Shown: positions 7,576 through 16,489 of the stretch, one piece after another
Layout of the letters: the number at the start of each line of letters is the position of its first letter
How positions within the stretch are numbered: the first letter of the stretch is position 1
Source of the DNA: Azorhizobium doebereinerae UFLA1-100
GTDB lineage: Bacteria; Pseudomonadota; Alphaproteobacteria; Rhizobiales; Xanthobacteraceae
Direction of reading: 5' to 3'
Length of the DNA stretch: 64,000 bases
NCBI RefSeq assembly: GCF_000473085.1
Contig: NZ_AXBA01000010.1
Coordinates: 62,001 to 126,000, forward strand
Translations under genes and position numbers: made by a program
The notes under the pieces: generated by a model
Seen by the model: the letters and a program-made list of their open reading frames with translations, nothing else
Databases searched by the model: none
What the model was told of the DNA's origin: nothing

Positions 7576-7889
7576 GGGGCGGCATGGAGAGAGCGGGGAG
7601 GCGTCGCGGCGGTGCGCACCTCTTGGGCGCGCACCTATTGATCGTTCCCCTACCAGACGCACGCCGTCCGGCGGCTGGTCCGGCCCGGAACGGGGCGGAG
7701 GCTGCATGCCGACGCGCCAGGCGCAGGCCGGTATGGCGAACGCGGCGAGGCGGACGTCGGCAAGGGGAGTGGTCGGCAAGGGAGAGATCGGCCAGCCAGG
7801 GGCTGTCAGACAGGCACCGGCAGGGCAGATGCCCAAGCGGCAGGCCGATGGCGGGCGGCGGGACCGGCGATCCATGACGCGCGATCTGT

Positions 7890-7973
7890 GACATGCGCCC
7901 CAAGACATACGCCCCAAGACATGCGCCCCATGACGTGCGCCTCAAGACGCGCTGCCCATGACGTGCGCCCCAC
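7890..7973. repeat. six degenerate 14-base tandem units
   Basis: Units begin at 7890, 7904, 7918, 7932, 7946 and 7960, with consensus GACATGCGCCCCAA; the first three differ by one or two bases and the later ones by more. A half-matching unit may precede them at 7876. The array lies in the non-coding block upstream of the histone-like gene's 3' end. Confidence 0.9.
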
Positions 7974-8069
7974 GAGGGGCGGCGGGCGGGAAGCGGGGGC
8001 GAGGGACGGCGGCTCCGCCGCCCCGCCGCCGGCACGCCGCGCCCCATGGGAGCGCGGCGCGCGGAGGGG

Positions 8070-8642
8070 TCACTTCTTCTTGGCGGCGGCCTTCGGGGCG
8101 GCCTTGGGCGCGGCCGGGGCCTTGGGCGCGGGAGCCGCCTTCGCGGCGGGCTTGGCAGCCGCCTTGGCGGGCGCCTTGGCCTTCGGCGCGGCCTTCACGG
8201 CCGGGGCCTTCTCGGCGGTCTTGGGCGCGGCGGCGGCCTTCGCCGGGGCCTTCGCGGCCTTCGGCGCGGCGGCCTTGGCCGGCGCCTTCGCGGCGGCGGC
8301 CTTCGGAGCCGCGGCCTTCGCCGGGGCCTTCGCGGCCTTGGGGGCGGCCTTCGCGGGCGCCGCCTCGGCGGGCTTCGCGGCGGCCTTGGCGGCAGCCTTC
8401 GGCGCGCTCTTGGCAGCGGCCTTCACGGCAGGCTTCGCGGCCGGTTTGGCAGCCGCCTTCGCGGGGGCCTTCGCCGGGGCTTTGGCAGCGGCCTTGGCGG
8501 GTGCCTTCGCAGCCGCTTTGGCGGGCGCCTTGGCAGGGGCTTTCGCGGCGACCGGCGTGGGTGCAGCCGGGGGCGCAGCTTCGGTCTTTTTCGCAGCCGG
8601 CGCCTTGGCGGCGACGGTCGTCTTCCGGGTCTTCGTGGCCAT
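8070..8642 (-). CDS. lysine/alanine/proline-rich histone H1-like protein
   Basis: A 190-residue protein made almost wholly of K, A and P. After a short N-terminus (MATKTRKTTVAAKAP) come many AKAPAKA and AAKAPAK units ending in KAAAKKK. Such composition is known from bacterial histone H1-like proteins and the tail of AlgP/Hc1, which bind and condense DNA without sequence preference. It is strongly basic, with no hydrophobic segment and no cysteine. The ATG at 8642 is preceded by AAAGGATGGAG; a GTG directly before it is less likely. It runs against the GTA genes and is divergent from g12. A link to GTA DNA packaging is possible but is inference only. Confidence 0.72.
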   Translation of the reverse strand: MATKTRKTTVAAKAPAAKKTEAAPPAAPTPVAAKAPAKAPAKAAAKAPAKAAAKAPAKAPAKAAAKPAAKPAVKAAAKSAPKAAAKAAAKPAEAAPAKAAPKAAKAPAKAAAPKAAAAKAPAKAAAPKAAKAPAKAAAAPKTAEKAPAVKAAPKAKAPAKAAAKPAAKAAPAPKAPAAPKAAPKAAAKKK

Positions 8643-8673
8643 CACGCGGCTCCATCCTTTACGACGGGCCTGA

Positions 8674-8702
8674 AGTCAAAGCGTCGCACTCAACTATGTC
8701 AA
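8674..8702 (-). promoter_or_regulatory. candidate sigma-70 promoter for the histone-like gene
   Basis: On the minus strand TTGACA (8697-8702) is followed after 17 bases by TTGACT (8674-8679). The -35 match is perfect and the -10 match is poor. The 100-base stretch 8643-8750 is clearly AT-richer than its surroundings, as expected for a divergent promoter region that would also have to serve the g12-g15 genes. Confidence 0.35.
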
Positions 8703-8750
8703 GACTGATTTTATTAACGGAACGCCAGAATTGAAGGGATTAGACATAAG

Positions 8751-9389
8751 ATGCCCTCCTTTCATGAGGTTTTGTTTCCGATCGACGTGGCGCGCGGTGC
8801 CGCAGGCGGCCCGGAACGCGTGACGGAGATCGTCACAACCGCCACCGGGCGCGAGGAGCGCAACACGCGACGCGCTGATTCGCGCCGCCGGTGGGACGCC
8901 GGATACGGGGTGAAATCGCTCGCCGCGCTGCACGCCGTCCTGGCCTTTTTCGAGGAGCGCCGCGGACGCCTTTACGGCTTCCGCTGGCGCGACCCGATGG
9001 ACCCCGCATCCAGCCCGCCGGGCAGCCCCGTGACGCCGCACGACCAGGTCATCGGCAGCGGCGACGGCGCCACGCGCATGTTCGCCCTGACCAAGACCTA
9101 TGGCGGGCTGGTGGCGCCCTACGTGCGGCGCATCGCCAAGCCCGCGCCGGGCACCGTGCGCGTCGCCGTCGGCGGCGCCGAGCAGGGGGAGGACGCATTC
9201 ACCTGCGACCTCTCCACCGGCACGGTGATCTTCGCGGCCGGCCGCGCGCCGGCCGCCGGCGCCACCGTCTCGGCGGGCTTCGTGTTCGACGTGCCGGTGC
9301 GCTTCGACACCGATTATCTGGAGATCAATCTCTCCCATTTCGCGGCGGGCGAGATCCCGCGCATCCCCATCGTCGAGATCCAGCCCTGA
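8751..9389 (+). CDS. distal tail protein, DUF2460 (GTA g12)
   Basis: A 212-residue DUF2460 protein. The N-terminus PSFHEVLFPIDVARGAAGG and the segments EERNTRRADSRRRWDAGYG, LYGFRWRDPMD and TDYLEINLSHF are all family landmarks. In RcGTA it forms the ring at the tail end. GAAGGG lies 12 bases before the ATG. It resumes the GTA order after the interruption, so it needs its own promoter or read-through across about 2.2 kb. Confidence 0.92.
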   Translation: MPSFHEVLFPIDVARGAAGGPERVTEIVTTATGREERNTRRADSRRRWDAGYGVKSLAALHAVLAFFEERRGRLYGFRWRDPMDPASSPPGSPVTPHDQVIGSGDGATRMFALTKTYGGLVAPYVRRIAKPAPGTVRVAVGGAEQGEDAFTCDLSTGTVIFAAGRAPAAGATVSAGFVFDVPVRFDTDYLEINLSHFAAGEIPRIPIVEIQP

Positions 9390-9398
9390 GAGGCCGCC

Positions 9399-10286
9399 AT
9401 GCGCACGCTGCCCGATGCCATGACCGCCGCCCTCGCGCGCGGCGCCACCACGCTCTGCACCGGCTGGCGGCTGACCCGCCGCGACGGCCTGGTGCAGGGC
9501 TTCACCGACCATGACCGCGACCTCGTGGTGGAGGGCCTCGCCTTCCGCGCGGCGAGCGGCATCGCCGGCAGCGAGAGCACGCTCGCCCAGGGCCTCGGCG
9601 TCACCGGCGCGGAGGTCTCCGGCGCGCTCAGCGCCGATACGCTGGACGAGGCCGCCCTCGCAGCCGGCCTCTATGACGGGGCCACCGTCGACCTGCTGCT
9701 CATCGACTGGAGCGACCCCGGCGTGTCCGTGCTGCTGCGCCGGGGCACGCTGGGCGAGGTGCGCCGCCAGGGCCTCGCCTTCACCGCCGAGCTGCGCGGC
9801 CTCGCCGACGCGCTGAACCAGACCCGCGGCCGGGTGTTCGCCGCGCTGTGCGACGCCGACCTCGGCGATGCCCGCTGCGGCGTCGATCTCGCCCAGGGCA
9901 CCTATCGCGCCGATGGCGTCGTGCTGGCGCGCGAGGCCGGCGGGCGGCTGCGCGTCGCCGGGCCGTGGCAGCAGGACGGCTGGTTCACGCGCGGCCGCTT
10001 CGCCCTCGTGGGCGGGGCGGCGGCGGGCTTCGCCTGCGAGGTGAAGGCGCATGCGGCGGAGGCCGGCGGCGTGGTGCTCGACCTCTGGCAGGCGCCGCCG
10101 GAAGGGGTGGCGGCGGGCGATCCGTTCGGCCTCACCGCCGGCTGCGACAAGCGCTTTGCCACCTGCCGCGACCGCTTCGCCAACGCGCTGAATTTCCGCG
10201 GCTGCCCGCACATGCCGGGCAACGACTTCGTGCTCGCCATCGCCGTGCCCGGCGAGGGCGGCTATGACGGCGGCACGCTGGCATGA
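9399..10286 (+). CDS. tail hub protein, DUF2163 (GTA g13)
   Basis: A 295-residue DUF2163 protein. Landmarks are the N-terminal TTLCTGWRLTRRDG and TDHDRDL, and a C-terminal cysteine-rich end, GCDKRFATCRDRF followed by FRGCPHMPG. Cysteines in the related lambda tail-tip protein gpL bind an iron-sulfur cluster, and the same could hold here (inference). The gene sits 9 bases after g12 and its last bases overlap the start of g14. Confidence 0.92.
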   Translation: MRTLPDAMTAALARGATTLCTGWRLTRRDGLVQGFTDHDRDLVVEGLAFRAASGIAGSESTLAQGLGVTGAEVSGALSADTLDEAALAAGLYDGATVDLLLIDWSDPGVSVLLRRGTLGEVRRQGLAFTAELRGLADALNQTRGRVFAALCDADLGDARCGVDLAQGTYRADGVVLAREAGGRLRVAGPWQQDGWFTRGRFALVGGAAAGFACEVKAHAAEAGGVVLDLWQAPPEGVAAGDPFGLTAGCDKRFATCRDRFANALNFRGCPHMPGNDFVLAIAVPGEGGYDGGTLA

Positions 10287-10732
10287 GCGCGCCCGCCGGC
10301 GCCGTCCTGCGCGCGCGCATCGTCGCCGAGGCGCGCGGCTGGATCGGCACGCCCTATCATCATCGCGCCTCGGCCAAGGGGCATGGGGCCGACTGCCTCG
10401 GCCTGGTGCGCGGGGTGTGGCGCGCGCTCAACGGCGCCGAGCCGGAGGCGCTGCCGCCCTATGCGCCGGACTGGGCCGAGGCGCTGCGGGCGGAGACGCT
10501 GGCGGCCGCCGCGCGGCGCCATCTGGTCGCCGTCGCGCCGGAGGCCATGGCGCCGGGCGACGTGCTGCTGTTCCGCTTCCGCGCCCACCTGCCGGCCAAG
10601 CACTGCGCCATCCTCGCCACGCCCGCGCGCATGGTCCACGCCTATGACGGCGCGGCGGTGTGCGAGGGCCACCTGACGCCCTGGTGGCGGCGCCATCTCG
10701 CCTTCGTCTTCGCCTTCCCCGGCGCGGACTGA
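10283..10732 (+). CDS. NlpC/P60-family tail peptidase (GTA g14)
   Basis: A 149-residue cysteine peptidase expected to cut cell-wall peptides during GTA entry. The catalytic cysteine is Cys38 in HGADCLGLVRG and the histidine is His107 in PAKHCAI. GWIGTPYHHRAS before the cysteine is typical of the phage branch. The ATG overlaps the g13 stop, so translation is coupled. Confidence 0.92.
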   Translation: MSAPAGAVLRARIVAEARGWIGTPYHHRASAKGHGADCLGLVRGVWRALNGAEPEALPPYAPDWAEALRAETLAAAARRHLVAVAPEAMAPGDVLLFRFRAHLPAKHCAILATPARMVHAYDGAAVCEGHLTPWWRRHLAFVFAFPGAD

Positions 10733-10784
10733 CCGGGGCCGCGCGCCCCATCGCGCATTCCCCTCCAGCATCGGAGAACCATCC

Positions 10785-13700
10785 ATGGCGACGCTCCTTC
10801 TCGGCGCGGCGGGCGGCGTCATCGGCGGCGCGCTGTTCGGCCCCATCGGCGCCATCGCCGGCCGCGCGCTCGGCGCGCTCGGCGGCGCGGTGCTGGACCA
10901 GACGCTGATCGGCGGCGCGCGCTCGGGCACCACCGTCACCGGCGCGCGCCTCGCCGATCTCGACGTGATGACGTCGAGCGCCGGCGGCGGGGTGCCGCGC
11001 GTCTATGGCCGCGCGCGCCTCGGCGGGCAGGTGATCTGGGCGACGCAGCTGGAGGAGGTGGCCTCCGTCTCCACCACGCAGAGCGGCGGCAAGAGCACCA
11101 GCCAGGGCGCGGCCAAGACCACCACCATCACCTATCTCTATTACGCCAGTTTCGCCCTCGCCTTGTGCGAGGGGCCGGTCTCGCGCATCGGCCGCATGTG
11201 GGCCGACGGCAAGCCGCTGGACCTCACCGGCATCACCGTGCGCACCTATCACGGCTGGGGCGACCAGCCGCCCGATCCGTGGATCGAGGCCAAGCAGGGC
11301 GCGGGCAACACGCCGGCCTATCGCGGCCTCGCCTATGTGGTGTTCGAGCGCCTGCCGCTGGCGAACTACGGCAACCGCCTGCCGCAGATCACGGTGGAGG
11401 TGGAGCGCGCCGTCGGCCAGCTGGAGCAGCAGGTGCGCGCGGTCACGCTGATCCCCGGCGCGACGGAGTTCGGCTATGAGCCGCGCCTGGTGCAGCGGGT
11501 GACCGGGCTCGGCGCCTATGCGCCGGAGAACCGCCACGCCGCCACCGCGCCCACCGATCTCGCCGCCGCGCTCGACCAGCTCCAGGCGCAATGCCCGAGG
11601 GTGCGGCGCGTCTCCCTGGTCATCACCTGGTTCGGCTCGGACCTGCGCGCCGGCGCCTGCCGCATCGAGCCCAAGGTGGAGCGTGCGGACAAGGAGACCA
11701 GCGGCGCCACCTGGATGGTGGGCAGCCTCACCCGCGCGGACGCCGCCACCGTCTCCTGGTATGGCGGCTCGGCGGCCTATGGCGGCACGCCCTCGGACGA
11801 GAGCATCATCGGCGCCATCCAGACGCTCCAGGCGCGCGGCCTGGAGGTGACGCTGAACCCCTTCGTCATGATGGACATCCCGGCCGGCAACACGCTGCCC
11901 GATCCGTGGAGCGGCGGCATCACGCAGGCGGCCTATCCCTGGCGCGGGCGCATCACCTGCCATCCCGCGCCGGGCGTCGCCGGCTCGCCGGACGGCACGG
12001 CCGAGGCGGAGGCGCAGGTGGACGCGCTGTTCGGCCACGCCCAGGCCGGCGACTTCACGCGCTTCGGCACGATGATCCTCTATGCCGGGCCGGACGAATG
12101 GAGCCTGCGCCGCATGGTGCTGCATTATGCGGTGCTGGCGCGCGACGTGGGCGGCGTCGAGGCGCTGCTCATCGGCTCGGAGCTGGCGGCGCTGACGCGG
12201 GTGCGCGGGCCGGGCGGCAGCTTCCCCGCCGCCGCGCGCCTCGCCGCGCTGGCGGCTGACGCCAAGGCGGTGGTGGGCGCCGGCACCAAGGTGTCCTACG
12301 GCGCCAATTGGGACGAGTATGGCGCGCAGGCGTTCGCCGACGGCACGGTGGCTTTTCCGCTCGACGAACTGTGGGCCGCGCCCGCCGTGGACTTCGTCGG
12401 CATCGACCATTACGCCCCGCTGGCCGACTGGCGCGACGGCGCCGGCCATCTCGATCTGGCGCGGGCGAGGAGCATCTACGACCGGGCCTATCTGAAGGGC
12501 AACCTGCGCGGCGGCGAGAATTACGACTGGTATTATGCCAGCGAGGCCGCCCGCGCCGCGCAGGCGCGCACGCCGATCACCGACGGCGCCTATGGCGAGC
12601 CCTGGGTGTTCCGCCAGAAGGACCTGTGGTCGTGGTGGGGCCTCGGGCATTTTCCGCGCCCCGGCGGCGTGCGCGCGGCGAGCCCCACCGCCTGGGTGCC
12701 GGGCTCCAAGCCCATCCGGCTGATGGAGACCGGCTGCGGCGCGGTGGACAAGGGGCCGAACCGGCCCAGCACCTTTCCCGATGCGAAGTCCTCGGAGGGC
12801 GGCTTCCCGCCTTTCTCCAACCGCAGCCGCGATGACCTCGCCCAGCGCCGCATGCTGGAGGCGGTGACCGCCGCGTTCGATCCGGCCTTCGGCGCCTCGG
12901 CGGCCGACAACCCGCCGGCGGGCGTGGCGGGCGGCTACATGGTGGACCCCATCGGCATCTATCTGTGGACCTGGGACGCGCGGCCCTTCCCGCACTTTCC
13001 CCTCGCCACCGCCGTGTGGGCGGATGGGGCGAACTGGGAGACCGGCCACTGGCTCACCGGCCGGCTCGCCACCGCGCCGCTGGACGGCCTCGTCGCCGCC
13101 ATCTGCGCCGACCACGGCCTCGCCGACATCGAGACCGACCGCCTCGAAGGCGTCGTGGACGGCTATGTGGTGGACCAGCCCATGTCGGCCCGCGCCGCCA
13201 TCGAGCCCTTGGCCCGCGCCTTCGCCTTCGACGCGGCGGAGGAGGGCGCGCGCCTGCTGTTCCGCCCGCGCGGCGCGGAGCTGGCGGCGAGCCTCACCGA
13301 GGACGATCTGCTGATGCAGGAGGATGCCGCGCCGCTCAGCCTGACCCGTGCGCAGGAGAGCGAACTGCCGCTGGAGGTGCAGATCACCTTCGGCGACGGC
13401 GGCGCCGACTTCCGCCGTAGCACCGTCTCCTCCCGCCGCCTCGCCGGCGCGAGCCGGCATGTGGCGCGGGCGGAGGTGGCGGTGATGGCCTCCGACGCGG
13501 TGATGGTGCGCGCCGCCGATACCTGGTTGCAGGACCTGTGGGCGGGGCGCGAGCAGGCGCGCTTCGCGCTGCCGCTTTCGCGCCTCGCCTTGCAGCCGGG
13601 CGACATGGTGGACCTGACCTGCGACGGCCGCACGCGCCGGCTGGAGATCACCGAGATCAGCGACGGCGCGGGCCGCGCGGTGACCGCGCGCTCCATCGAC

Positions 13701-14702
13701 CCCTCCGTGTTCCGCGCGCCGCTCGGCACCGCAACGCGCGGCGCGGTGGCCCTGCCCGCCGCCTTCGGCCCGCCGTTCGCGCAGGTGCTCGACCTGCCGG
13801 CGCTGGACGGCACCGATCCGCCGATCCTCCAGTATCTCGCCGCCGGCGCCACGCCCTGGCCGAGCACGCTGGCGGTGTGGCGCTCCAGCGACGGGGCGAG
13901 CTTCTCCGCCGTGGCGGCGGTGCGCGCGCCGGCCACCGTCGCCACCCTCCTGGACGACCTGGCGCCGGGTCCGCTGTGGCGTTTCGACCGCTCGACGCGG
14001 CTGCGCGTGCGCCTCGTCTCCGGGGCGCTGGTCGGACGCAGCGAGGCGGAGGTGCTGGAGCGCGCCAATGCCCTCGCCCTGGTGGCGGACGGGCGGGCGC
14101 CGGAGATCCTCCAGTTCACCGAGGCGGCGCTGCTGGAGAGCGGCGTCTACCGGCTCTCCGGCCTGCTGCGCGGGCAGGCGGGCACCGAGGCGGCGGGCGC
14201 CGTGCCGTGGCCGTCCGGCACCCGCGCGGTGCTGCTCGACGCGGCCCTCGTCCCGCTCACGGCAGGGCTGTCGGACCTTGGCCGCACGGTGCTCTACCGC
14301 ATCGGCCGCGCCGACCGCGACCAGGGCGACGCCATGGTGCGCGAGATCACCGCCACCGCCGCCGGCACCGCGCTCGCGCCCTATGCGCCGGTGCACCTGT
14401 CCGCCGCGCGCACGGCGGCGGGCGTCACCTTCGCCTGGGTCCGCCGCACCCGCATCGACGGCGACAATTGGGCGCCGGTGGAGGTGCCGCTTGGCGAGGC
14501 GAGCGAGCTCTATCGCGTGGAGATCCTCGCCGGCGGCGGCGTGGTGCGCGTGCTGGAGGCGGCCGCGCCGTCCTGCCTCTATCCGGCCGCCGCCGAACTG
14601 GCCGATTTCGGCGCGCCGCAGGCGGCGCTCACCGTGCGCGTGGCGCAGCTCTCCGCCGTGCTCGGCGCCGGCGCGCCGGCCACCGCCACCTTCTCCCTCT
14701 GA
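10785..14702 (+). CDS. GTA megatron / tail tip protein with TIM-barrel-like domain (g15)
   Basis: A 1305-residue protein, the largest of the window. It begins with a glycine-zipper segment (GAAGGVIGGALFGPIGAIAG) that could insert in membranes. A GTA TIM-barrel-like domain lies at about 430-740 (around VSYGANWDEYG and AVDFVGIDHYAPL). A phage tail-3-like domain lies at about 760-980, and a beta-rich C-terminal part follows. RcGTA g15 has the same order and size and forms the tail spike penetrating the host. It follows g14 after 52 bases. Confidence 0.93.
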   Translation: MATLLLGAAGGVIGGALFGPIGAIAGRALGALGGAVLDQTLIGGARSGTTVTGARLADLDVMTSSAGGGVPRVYGRARLGGQVIWATQLEEVASVSTTQSGGKSTSQGAAKTTTITYLYYASFALALCEGPVSRIGRMWADGKPLDLTGITVRTYHGWGDQPPDPWIEAKQGAGNTPAYRGLAYVVFERLPLANYGNRLPQITVEVERAVGQLEQQVRAVTLIPGATEFGYEPRLVQRVTGLGAYAPENRHAATAPTDLAAALDQLQAQCPRVRRVSLVITWFGSDLRAGACRIEPKVERADKETSGATWMVGSLTRADAATVSWYGGSAAYGGTPSDESIIGAIQTLQARGLEVTLNPFVMMDIPAGNTLPDPWSGGITQAAYPWRGRITCHPAPGVAGSPDGTAEAEAQVDALFGHAQAGDFTRFGTMILYAGPDEWSLRRMVLHYAVLARDVGGVEALLIGSELAALTRVRGPGGSFPAAARLAALAADAKAVVGAGTKVSYGANWDEYGAQAFADGTVAFPLDELWAAPAVDFVGIDHYAPLADWRDGAGHLDLARARSIYDRAYLKGNLRGGENYDWYYASEAARAAQARTPITDGAYGEPWVFRQKDLWSWWGLGHFPRPGGVRAASPTAWVPGSKPIRLMETGCGAVDKGPNRPSTFPDAKSSEGGFPPFSNRSRDDLAQRRMLEAVTAAFDPAFGASAADNPPAGVAGGYMVDPIGIYLWTWDARPFPHFPLATAVWADGANWETGHWLTGRLATAPLDGLVAAICADHGLADIETDRLEGVVDGYVVDQPMSARAAIEPLARAFAFDAAEEGARLLFRPRGAELAASLTEDDLLMQEDAAPLSLTRAQESELPLEVQITFGDGGADFRRSTVSSRRLAGASRHVARAEVAVMASDAVMVRAADTWLQDLWAGREQARFALPLSRLALQPGDMVDLTCDGRTRRLEITEISDGAGRAVTARSIDPSVFRAPLGTATRGAVALPAAFGPPFAQVLDLPALDGTDPPILQYLAAGATPWPSTLAVWRSSDGASFSAVAAVRAPATVATLLDDLAPGPLWRFDRSTRLRVRLVSGALVGRSEAEVLERANALALVADGRAPEILQFTEAALLESGVYRLSGLLRGQAGTEAAGAVPWPSGTRAVLLDAALVPLTAGLSDLGRTVLYRIGRADRDQGDAMVREITATAAGTALAPYAPVHLSAARTAAGVTFAWVRRTRIDGDNWAPVEVPLGEASELYRVEILAGGGVVRVLEAAAPSCLYPAAAELADFGAPQAALTVRVAQLSAVLGAGAPATATFSL

Positions 14703-14733
14703 CCTCCCTTCGCCTTCAACCGAGGACCTGCCC

Positions 14734-16212
14734 ATGGCCGCCATGACGAGCGCCAATCTCGCGCTGCCCTATCTCGCGGCCGCGCAGTCGCAGAAGCACG
14801 TCACCCATAACGAGGCGCTGCGCACGCTCGACGCGCTGGTGCACCTGCGGCTCGAAAGCCTCACCGCCACCGCCCCGCCGGCGGCGCCGGGGGAGGGCGC
14901 GCGCTGGTTCGTGCCGGCAGGCGCGACGGGCGCCTTCGCCGGGCAGGCGGGCACGATCGCCGCCTATGAGAGCGGGGCGTGGGATTTCCTGCCGTGCGCG
15001 GCGGGCATGCTGGCCTATGTGGCGGACACTCACCGGCTGGCGCTTTACGACGGCGCCGCCTGGGTCTCGCCGCTGGCGGCGGCGCCGCGCGGCGGCATGC
15101 TGTCGGCTCATGTGCGCGAGGAGGACGTGTTCCTGTTCGGCGCGAGCGTTTCCACCGCCATCGCCATCCCCGACCGGGGCATCGTGCTCGGCGTGTCCAC
15201 GCGCACGCTGGAGAATGTCACCGGCGCCGCCGCCTATCATTGCGGCATCGCCGGCGAGCCGCAGGCGTTCGGCGGCTACCTCGGCGCGGCGGCTGGCAAT
15301 GTGAATGCCGGCGTGATCGGCCCGCGCGCCGTCTATGCCGATACGCCGGTGGTCCTCACCGCGCAGGGCGGCGCGTTCACCGGCGGCATGGTGCGGGTGG
15401 CGATCCATTATGTCACCTGCGAGGTGCCCGGCGCGACGCTGCCGGCCTACGGCTTCGCGCGGCCGGAGGCGGAGGCGCTGGTGGCGCGCATGGCCAGCCC
15501 GCCGCCCACCTCGCGGCGCTGGCTGATCGACCGGCTGGTGGGCGCGCTGGTGGCGGCCGGCGTGTGGCAGAAGCTCGACGCGCTCTATCTGCTGGCGGCG
15601 GCCGACGGGCAGGCGGCGCGACTCAACTGGATCGCGCCGGCCTACGGCCTCACCGAGGTGAACAGTCCGGGCTTCGCGGCCGATCGCGGCTATGCGTCGG
15701 ACGGCGCCGCCTCCTATCTGCGCACCGGCTTCGTGCCGGGCGCGGCGACGCAGTTCCAGACGGACGCGGCGAGCCTCGGCGTGTGGGTGCAGGAGAACGG
15801 GCGGCGGGGCCTCGCCATGGGCGTGCTGCTGCCGCCGACCTATCACGGCAGCCACATCGCCCGCTATGCGGCGGCGGACGGCGGCTATTGCGCGCTGACC
15901 GTCACCGAGACCGGCATCACGGCCGTCGGCACCTACACCAATTTCCTCGACACCGGCTTCTATGCCGCCGTGCGCAGCGGTCCGGCGGCGCAGGCGCGCT
16001 ACAAGAACGGCGTCGTGCTGGAGAGCGCGACGGCGACCTCCACCGCCAGCTCGGGCCTGGAATTCTATCTGCTCGGCACCAATCTCGGCGGGCCGCTCAT
16101 CAACAGCACCGGCCGGCTCGCCGCCGCCTTCATGGGCGGCAGCCTCACCCCGGCGCAGATGGCCGCGTTCGACGCGGCGCTGCGCGCCTATCTCTCAGCC
16201 ATCGGAGCCTGA
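14734..16212 (+). CDS. DUF2793 tail fibre-like protein
   Basis: A 492-residue protein whose first 90 residues are a clear DUF2793 domain (LALPYLAAAQSQKHVTHNEA and WRFVPAG-like RWFVPAGATGAFAG). The rest is glycine/alanine-rich with beta-type repeats and ends in a LamG/concanavalin-like region (FYLLGTNLGGPL). DUF2793 proteins form tail fibres in the R. capsulatus GTA, where the gene is at another locus. Start ATG at 14734 has GAGG 8 bases upstream. It probably determines receptor binding. Confidence 0.8.
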   Translation: MAAMTSANLALPYLAAAQSQKHVTHNEALRTLDALVHLRLESLTATAPPAAPGEGARWFVPAGATGAFAGQAGTIAAYESGAWDFLPCAAGMLAYVADTHRLALYDGAAWVSPLAAAPRGGMLSAHVREEDVFLFGASVSTAIAIPDRGIVLGVSTRTLENVTGAAAYHCGIAGEPQAFGGYLGAAAGNVNAGVIGPRAVYADTPVVLTAQGGAFTGGMVRVAIHYVTCEVPGATLPAYGFARPEAEALVARMASPPPTSRRWLIDRLVGALVAAGVWQKLDALYLLAAADGQAARLNWIAPAYGLTEVNSPGFAADRGYASDGAASYLRTGFVPGAATQFQTDAASLGVWVQENGRRGLAMGVLLPPTYHGSHIARYAAADGGYCALTVTETGITAVGTYTNFLDTGFYAAVRSGPAAQARYKNGVVLESATATSTASSGLEFYLLGTNLGGPLINSTGRLAAAFMGGSLTPAQMAAFDAALRAYLSAIGA

Positions 16213-16238
16213 CATGGACACGGAGCCTGACATGGACA
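16203..16238. repeat. exact 18-base tandem duplication across a gene junction
   Basis: The unit CGGAGCCTGACATGGACA occurs twice in a row (16203-16220 and 16221-16238). Each copy contains GGAG and an ATG. The first copy also carries the stop codon of the fibre gene. The next gene therefore has two equivalent start sites, 18 bases apart and in frame. Confidence 0.97.
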
Positions 16239-16483
16239 TCGCGCCGGACACCGCGCCCGACTTCCTCATCCTGACCGCGGCCGAGGCCGCCAGCCTCGGC
16301 GGCCCCACGGCGGACGGGGCGGAACTGGCGCCGCTGGCGCTGGCCGACGGGGAGACCTTCGTGCTGCCGCTCGCCACCCTGACCGACCCCGCCCATGCGG
16401 CGCGGCACGCGGCGCTGGCGGCGCTGCCCGTGGCGGCGGTGGCGCGGGAACTGTTCCCGGCCCTGCCGCCCGCGGCGGGCTGA
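16214..16483 (+). CDS. small acidic protein of unknown function, GTA-linked
   Basis: An 89-residue protein with an acidic N-terminus (MDTEPDMDIAPDTAPD) and an alanine/leucine-rich remainder. It starts one base after the fibre gene stop. Because of the 18-base duplication there are two in-frame ATGs, at 16214 and 16232, each with its own GGAG; the shorter form has 83 residues. No family recognised. Position suggests a fibre chaperone or accessory protein (inference). Confidence 0.55.
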   Translation: MDTEPDMDIAPDTAPDFLILTAAEAASLGGPTADGAELAPLALADGETFVLPLATLTDPAHAARHAALAALPVAAVARELFPALPPAAG

Positions 16484-16489
16484 GACGGG

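Larger units (their letters stand above)
7420..8069. other. non-coding block with two tandem-repeat tracts
   Basis: No supported gene. Open frames here are low-complexity products of the repeats. The block contains the 8-base repeat at 7536-7575, the 14-base repeat at 7890-7973 and a GC hairpin at 8008-8022 (GGCGGC-TCC-GCCGCC) about 48 bases beyond the stop of the minus-strand gene at 8070. Confidence 0.5.

Noticed and set aside
8070-8642. Repetitive DNA here as a CRISPR or satellite array
   Set aside because: The repeats follow codons of a K/A/P-rich reading frame with a proper start and ribosome site. There are no spacers of constant length and no cas genes.
10428-14756. Very long open frame (1442 codons) on the minus strand opposite g15
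   Set aside because: It is arginine/histidine/glycine-rich with no family pattern and is the antisense shadow expected in GC-rich genes. The plus-strand g15 has clear domains.
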